In this document: piece after piece, positions 30,412-33,422 of the stretch
How positions within the stretch are numbered: the first letter of the stretch is position 1
Layout: every line of letters begins with the position of its first letter
Assembly: GCA_017853815.1 (NCBI GenBank)
Contig: JAFMIT010000004.1
Coordinates: 1 to 33,422, forward strand
Reading direction: 5' to 3'
From: Actinomycetota bacterium
GTDB taxonomy: Bacteria > Actinomycetota > Actinomycetes > S36-B12 > UBA5976
DNA length: 33,422 bases
Translations under genes and position numbers: made by a program
The notes under the pieces: generated by a model
Databases searched by the model: none
What the model saw: the letters and a program-made list of their open reading frames with translations, nothing else
Told to the model about the DNA's origin: nothing

Positions 30412-32073
30412 ATGGCGCTGAGTTCCGAACTCGTTTCAAAGGTAACCGCCTGGATTGCAGACGATCCCGACGAGTCCACCGCTTCTCACGCGCAGCGGCT
30501 CCTCGATGACTCTCAGCGCGGAGATGAGTTTGCGCAGCGCGAGCTGGAGACGTGTTTTGGCGAGTTCTTGCAGTTCGGCACCGCGGGATTGCGCGGCCCG
30601 TTAGGTCCTGGCCCATCGTGCATGAATCGCGCGGTGGTGATTCGGGCCGCACGCGGCCTGATTAACTATTTGGTCAAGCAGGATGCAAGGCGAATTGTCG
30701 TCGGCTACGACGCGCGTCATCGTTCTATCGACTTTGCTCTCGACACTGTCAGCATTGCTGCGGCGGCTGGACTCGAAGCAATTCTGCTTCCACGGGCGCT
30801 GCCCACTCCAGTGCTCGCGTTTGCGATTCGGTCGCTAGATGCAGATGCGGGCGTCATGGTGACTGCTTCACATAATCCCGCCAACGACAACGGATACAAG
30901 GTGTATCTCGGCGACGGCTCACAGATTATTCCTCCACAAGACGGAGAGATTGCTTCTGAAATTTCTGCGGTAGTCAGTGCACGCGAAGTACCGATGAGCG
31001 ATGACTGGATATCGGCAGACGAGTCTGTGATCGACGAATACATCTCCTCGTGTGTCGCAGTGCTCGATGCATCGGCACCACGCAAAATCCGCATTGCGTA
31101 CACGCCACTGCATGGCGTGGGCTTCGAAACGCTTGCGAAAGTTTTTGATGCGGCTGCCATGGGGACTATCGATGTGGTCGAAGCGCAAGCGCAACCAAAC
31201 CCCGATTTTCCGACTGTGGCATTTCCCAATCCCGAAGAAGCAGGCGCTACAGATGCATTACTTGCTCTAGCAGCCGCTCATGACTGCGACATTGCGATTG
31301 CAAACGATCCTGATGCTGATCGTTGTGCACTCGCTGCCAAGAATCACGATGGCACGTGGCGACTTCTTCGCGGTGATGAAGTCGGTGCGCTACTGGGCTG
31401 GTGGACGATCAAGCGGTGTGCCGTGTTTGGTCTCCCACAACCCACTGGAACTTTCGCTGCAAGCATTGTGAGCGCCAATCTGCTGCACAAGATGGCAGCG
31501 TGCCATGGTTTGAAATATCAGTCGACACTCACTGGATTCAAATGGATTGCCAAAATTCCTGATCTCACGTTTGGATACGAAGAAGCTCTCGGCTACTGCG
31601 TAGACGCTGACAGTGTGCGCGACAAAGACGGCATCACCGCGGCACTCCGGTTGGCTGAACTCGCTGCCTGGCTATTAGCCAACAACCAGACTGTGGCCAC
31701 CCTGCTCGATGACATCGCTCGGGAATACGGACTGCATGCCACCGACCAGCTGTCGGTTCGTATGTCGAATCTTGCTGACATTCCGGCAGCAGTGAATCGG
31801 TTACGCGCACATCCGCCAGCGACGTTAGCGGGACGAGAAGTTACAACCGCGTTCGATCTCAAGAATGGCTTCGAGGGGTTGCCACCCACCGACGGCTTCT
31901 TGCTCGCTTTCGAAGGTGGGCGCGTCATCGTGCGCCCCAGCGGCACTGAACCAAAACTGAAGTGCTACCTAGAAGTGGTCGTCGAAGGCAACAATGTCGA
32001 GAACTCTCGGATTGAGGCGGACGGCCTCATGGCGCAGCTCAAATCCGAAATGCAGAGCGCACTCGGGCTGTGA
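30412..32073 (+). CDS. pmmB: PGM2-type phosphohexomutase / probable phosphopentomutase
   Basis: A 553-residue alpha-D-phosphohexomutase of the longer PGM2 branch. Sites: FGTAGLRGPLGPG (55-67), phosphoserine S153 in TASHNPANDNGYKVY, ANDPDADRCALA (297-308, Mg2+), the sugar loop GYEEALGYCVD (GEEA/GYEEA form typical of the branch rather than GEHSGH), and VRPSGTEPKLKCYLEV near the C-terminus. Mycobacterial PmmB (Rv3308) is the positional match. The start is one base after the PNP stop. Because human PGM2 is a phosphopentomutase and the upstream enzyme yields ribose-1-P, conversion to ribose-5-P is a good guess; glucose or mannose phosphate use remains possible. Confidence 0.9.
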   Translation: MALSSELVSKVTAWIADDPDESTASHAQRLLDDSQRGDEFAQRELETCFGEFLQFGTAGLRGPLGPGPSCMNRAVVIRAARGLINYLVKQDARRIVVGYDARHRSIDFALDTVSIAAAAGLEAILLPRALPTPVLAFAIRSLDADAGVMVTASHNPANDNGYKVYLGDGSQIIPPQDGEIASEISAVVSAREVPMSDDWISADESVIDEYISSCVAVLDASAPRKIRIAYTPLHGVGFETLAKVFDAAAMGTIDVVEAQAQPNPDFPTVAFPNPEEAGATDALLALAAAHDCDIAIANDPDADRCALAAKNHDGTWRLLRGDEVGALLGWWTIKRCAVFGLPQPTGTFAASIVSANLLHKMAACHGLKYQSTLTGFKWIAKIPDLTFGYEEALGYCVDADSVRDKDGITAALRLAELAAWLLANNQTVATLLDDIAREYGLHATDQLSVRMSNLADIPAAVNRLRAHPPATLAGREVTTAFDLKNGFEGLPPTDGFLLAFEGGRVIVRPSGTEPKLKCYLEVVVEGNNVENSRIEADGLMAQLKSEMQSALGL

Positions 32074-32079
32074 CCGAGT
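32061..32079. terminator. Possible bidirectional hairpin at the pmmB / decarboxylase junction
   Basis: ACTCGG (32061-32066) and CCGAGT (32074-32079) form a six-base-pair stem with a seven-base loop that contains the pmmB stop codon, in the ten-base gap between convergent genes. No T-run follows on either strand, so it is not a classical intrinsic terminator. Confidence 0.3.
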
Positions 32080-32083
32080 CCGA

Positions 32084-33422
32084 TTAGCAGAGCTCGAAGA
32101 TTTCTTTGACGAGATCTAGCGATGTCTCTGGATGCAAGAACGCAAAACGCCCACACGGTTCGCCGAGCCACTTGGTTGGCGTCACAAACGCAATTTGGGC
32201 ATCGAGTAATCGCTTTTGTAATGCCTCATAGTCGCTGAGTTTCCAGCCTGGTCGACGCCACAGAACCACGGAGAGCGATGGCTCTCGAATCAATTCCACG
32301 TGATCCAACGTCTTGATGTAGTCAGCCGTCTGCCGCGCCAGTTCAATCGAATGGCTTACAGCCTCGCGATACGCGTCAGTGCCGTACACGCACACGGAGA
32401 ACCAGAGGGCAAGGCCACGCGCCCTTCGGGTGAGGTGATACGCAAGGTCAGTCGGATTGATCTGGTGCGATGGCAGGCCATCGTGCAATACATCGAGGTA
32501 GGACGCATCCTGCTTCAACACCGCGGCGGCTTGAGCAGGATTGCGATAAATAATCGCGGCGCAATCGAAGGGCGCAAACCACCATTTGTGTGGATCGGTG
32601 ATAAACGAATCAGCATGTTCAAGGCCTGCATACATGTGTCTCACAAGTGGCGACAACAAACCGGCGCCGCCGTAAGCGCCATCGACATGCAACCACATGT
32701 TGCGCTCGCGGGTGAGTTCGCTCACGCCTGCAATGTCGTCGACGAGGCCCGCGTTGGTCGTGCCGGCGGTCAACGCCACCGCCGCGATGGGTGCGTCGTC
32801 GGTGTAAGCGTCGAGAGTGCGTTGTAGCGAAGCTTTGGTTACGCGATGGTCGTCGGTCTCGATGATCACAGGCTCGATGTCGAGCATCACTAGCGAAAGT
32901 CCAATAGAGGAATGCGCCTGTTCGCTCAGTGCGATGCGAACGCGACGTTGTCCTGTGCGCTCGCGGCCGACTTCGCGAGCCACAAACAGTGATGACAAAT
33001 TGGCCATTGAACCGCCAGAAACAAATGTGCCACCAGCACTTGCGGGAAGCCCAGCTTCGTCGGCGATCCAGCGCAGCACTTGGTTTTCGGCGACGATGGC
33101 GCCGGTCGCTTCGAGCCACGACATACCTTGGAGAGATGCGCAAGACACGACGGTGTCGAAAAGCAGGGAAGCTTTAGTCGGTGCACCAGGAATGAAAGAC
33201 AAGAAGCGAGGGCTGTCAGTGCTCAACACGGTCGGCGCGAGTTGGTGGGCGTAGACATCGAGCACACGCTGCGCGGAGGTACCTTCGCGATTCAACAGGC
33301 CGTCGATGGCCGCTTCCATCTCGGCGCGGTCACCCGGGAAATCCAACGGCGTCTCTGGCATGGCAAGGCGTTCGCGCACATAACTTTGAATCAAGTCGGC
33401 CATTTCGGCGTCGAATTGATGC
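32084..33422 (-). CDS. Group II PLP-dependent decarboxylase (5' end probably outside window)
   Basis: A fold-type I PLP enzyme of the group II amino acid decarboxylase family (aromatic amino acid, glutamate, tyrosine type). Counting from ATG 33403 (439 residues): FVSGGSMANL (127-136, phosphate loop), the cofactor-stacking H164 in SEQAHSSIG, ALTAGTTNAGLVDDI, D241 in HVDGAYGG, and the PLP lysine K273 in TDPHKWWFAPFDCAAI. The frame stays open to the window edge, adding HQFDAE; family members usually have such residues in an initial helix, so the true start probably lies outside. Substrate cannot be told from sequence. Convergent with pmmB, ten bases apart. I do not recall it at this place in M. 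tuberculosis. Confidence 0.85.
   Translation of the reverse strand, partial: HQFDAEMADLIQSYVRERLAMPETPLDFPGDRAEMEAAIDGLLNREGTSAQRVLDVYAHQLAPTVLSTDSPRFLSFIPGAPTKASLLFDTVVSCASLQGMSWLEATGAIVAENQVLRWIADEAGLPASAGGTFVSGGSMANLSSLFVAREVGRERTGQRRVRIALSEQAHSSIGLSLVMLDIEPVIIETDDHRVTKASLQRTLDAYTDDAPIAAVALTAGTTNAGLVDDIAGVSELTRERNMWLHVDGAYGGAGLLSPLVRHMYAGLEHADSFITDPHKWWFAPFDCAAIIYRNPAQAAAVLKQDASYLDVLHDGLPSHQINPTDLAYHLTRRARGLALWFSVCVYGTDAYREAVSHSIELARQTADYIKTLDHVELIREPSLSVVLWRRPGWKLSDYEALQKRLLDAQIAFVTPTKWLGEPCGRFAFLHPETSLDLVKEIFELC

Noticed and set aside
1..33422. A defence island, prophage, integrative element or biosynthetic gene cluster
   Set aside because: No integrase, transposase, phage gene, toxin pair, NRPS/PKS, CRISPR array or tRNA is visible; nearly all genes are conserved core genes in conserved order.

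Overview
The window is ordinary, densely packed core chromosome of an actinobacterium. Three kinds of evidence support this. First, it carries lineage-typical genes: a WhiB2-type iron-sulfur protein, a DUF3499 protein, an acyl-CoA carboxylase set with an epsilon subunit (AccD5/AccE/AccA3), an LpdA-type flavoprotein without redox cysteines, and an LCP protein with a LytR_C domain. Second, gene order and strand follow the Mycobacterium tuberculosis block running from sahH (Rv3248c) through manB, whiB2, manC, an LCP gene, purE/purK, the GtrA gene, birA, accD5/accE5/maf, accA3, lpdA, deoD and pmmB (Rv3308), but in much compressed form (comparison from memory). Third, base composition looks moderately GC-rich by eye (mid-50s percent, not computed). 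The compact layout would fit a streamlined, possibly aquatic, actinobacterium; that last step is inference. I see no rRNA, tRNA, CRISPR array, insertion sequence or prophage, and no gene-free stretch longer than about 200 bases.

Layout: (1) 1-5873, minus strand: start of ahcY, a CDF metal transporter, a SIS-domain sugar-phosphate isomerase, a 56-residue Trm112-like protein, phosphomannomutase, DUF3499 and a membrane-anchored DUF5719-type protein. (2) 5870-14013, minus strand: a 1022-residue GT2/multi-pass membrane glycosyltransferase, whiB, manC and a 1178-residue secreted SpoIID-type protein with cell-wall-binding repeats. (3) 14214-18013: LCP ligase (+), a GT2 transferase (-) and UDP-glucose dehydrogenase (+). 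Regions 1-3 together make GDP-mannose and UDP-glucuronate and build or attach envelope glycans. (4) 17991-20154, minus: purK-purE-CoA-binding protein. (5) 20209-22572: GtrA (+) overlapping a histidine kinase (-) that follows its response regulator. (6) 22582-27692: biotin protein ligase (-), divergent from accD5-accE-maf-accA3 (+); the ligase biotinylates the carrier domain of AccA3. (7) 27712-33422: lpdA (-), a GGCT-like gene, purine nucleoside phosphorylase and a PGM2-type phosphohexomutase (+), and a PLP decarboxylase (-) that runs off the window.

I did not find a clearly new multi-gene system. The points most worth a second look are smaller: a 150-bp antisense overlap in exact codon register between the GtrA gene and the kinase gene; a leucine at the known acyl-CoA specificity position of the carboxyltransferase; a recurring leaderless-promoter arrangement, with two divergent gene pairs sharing one symmetric -10 element; a flavoprotein with neither redox cysteine; and several uncharacterised envelope proteins beside whiB.
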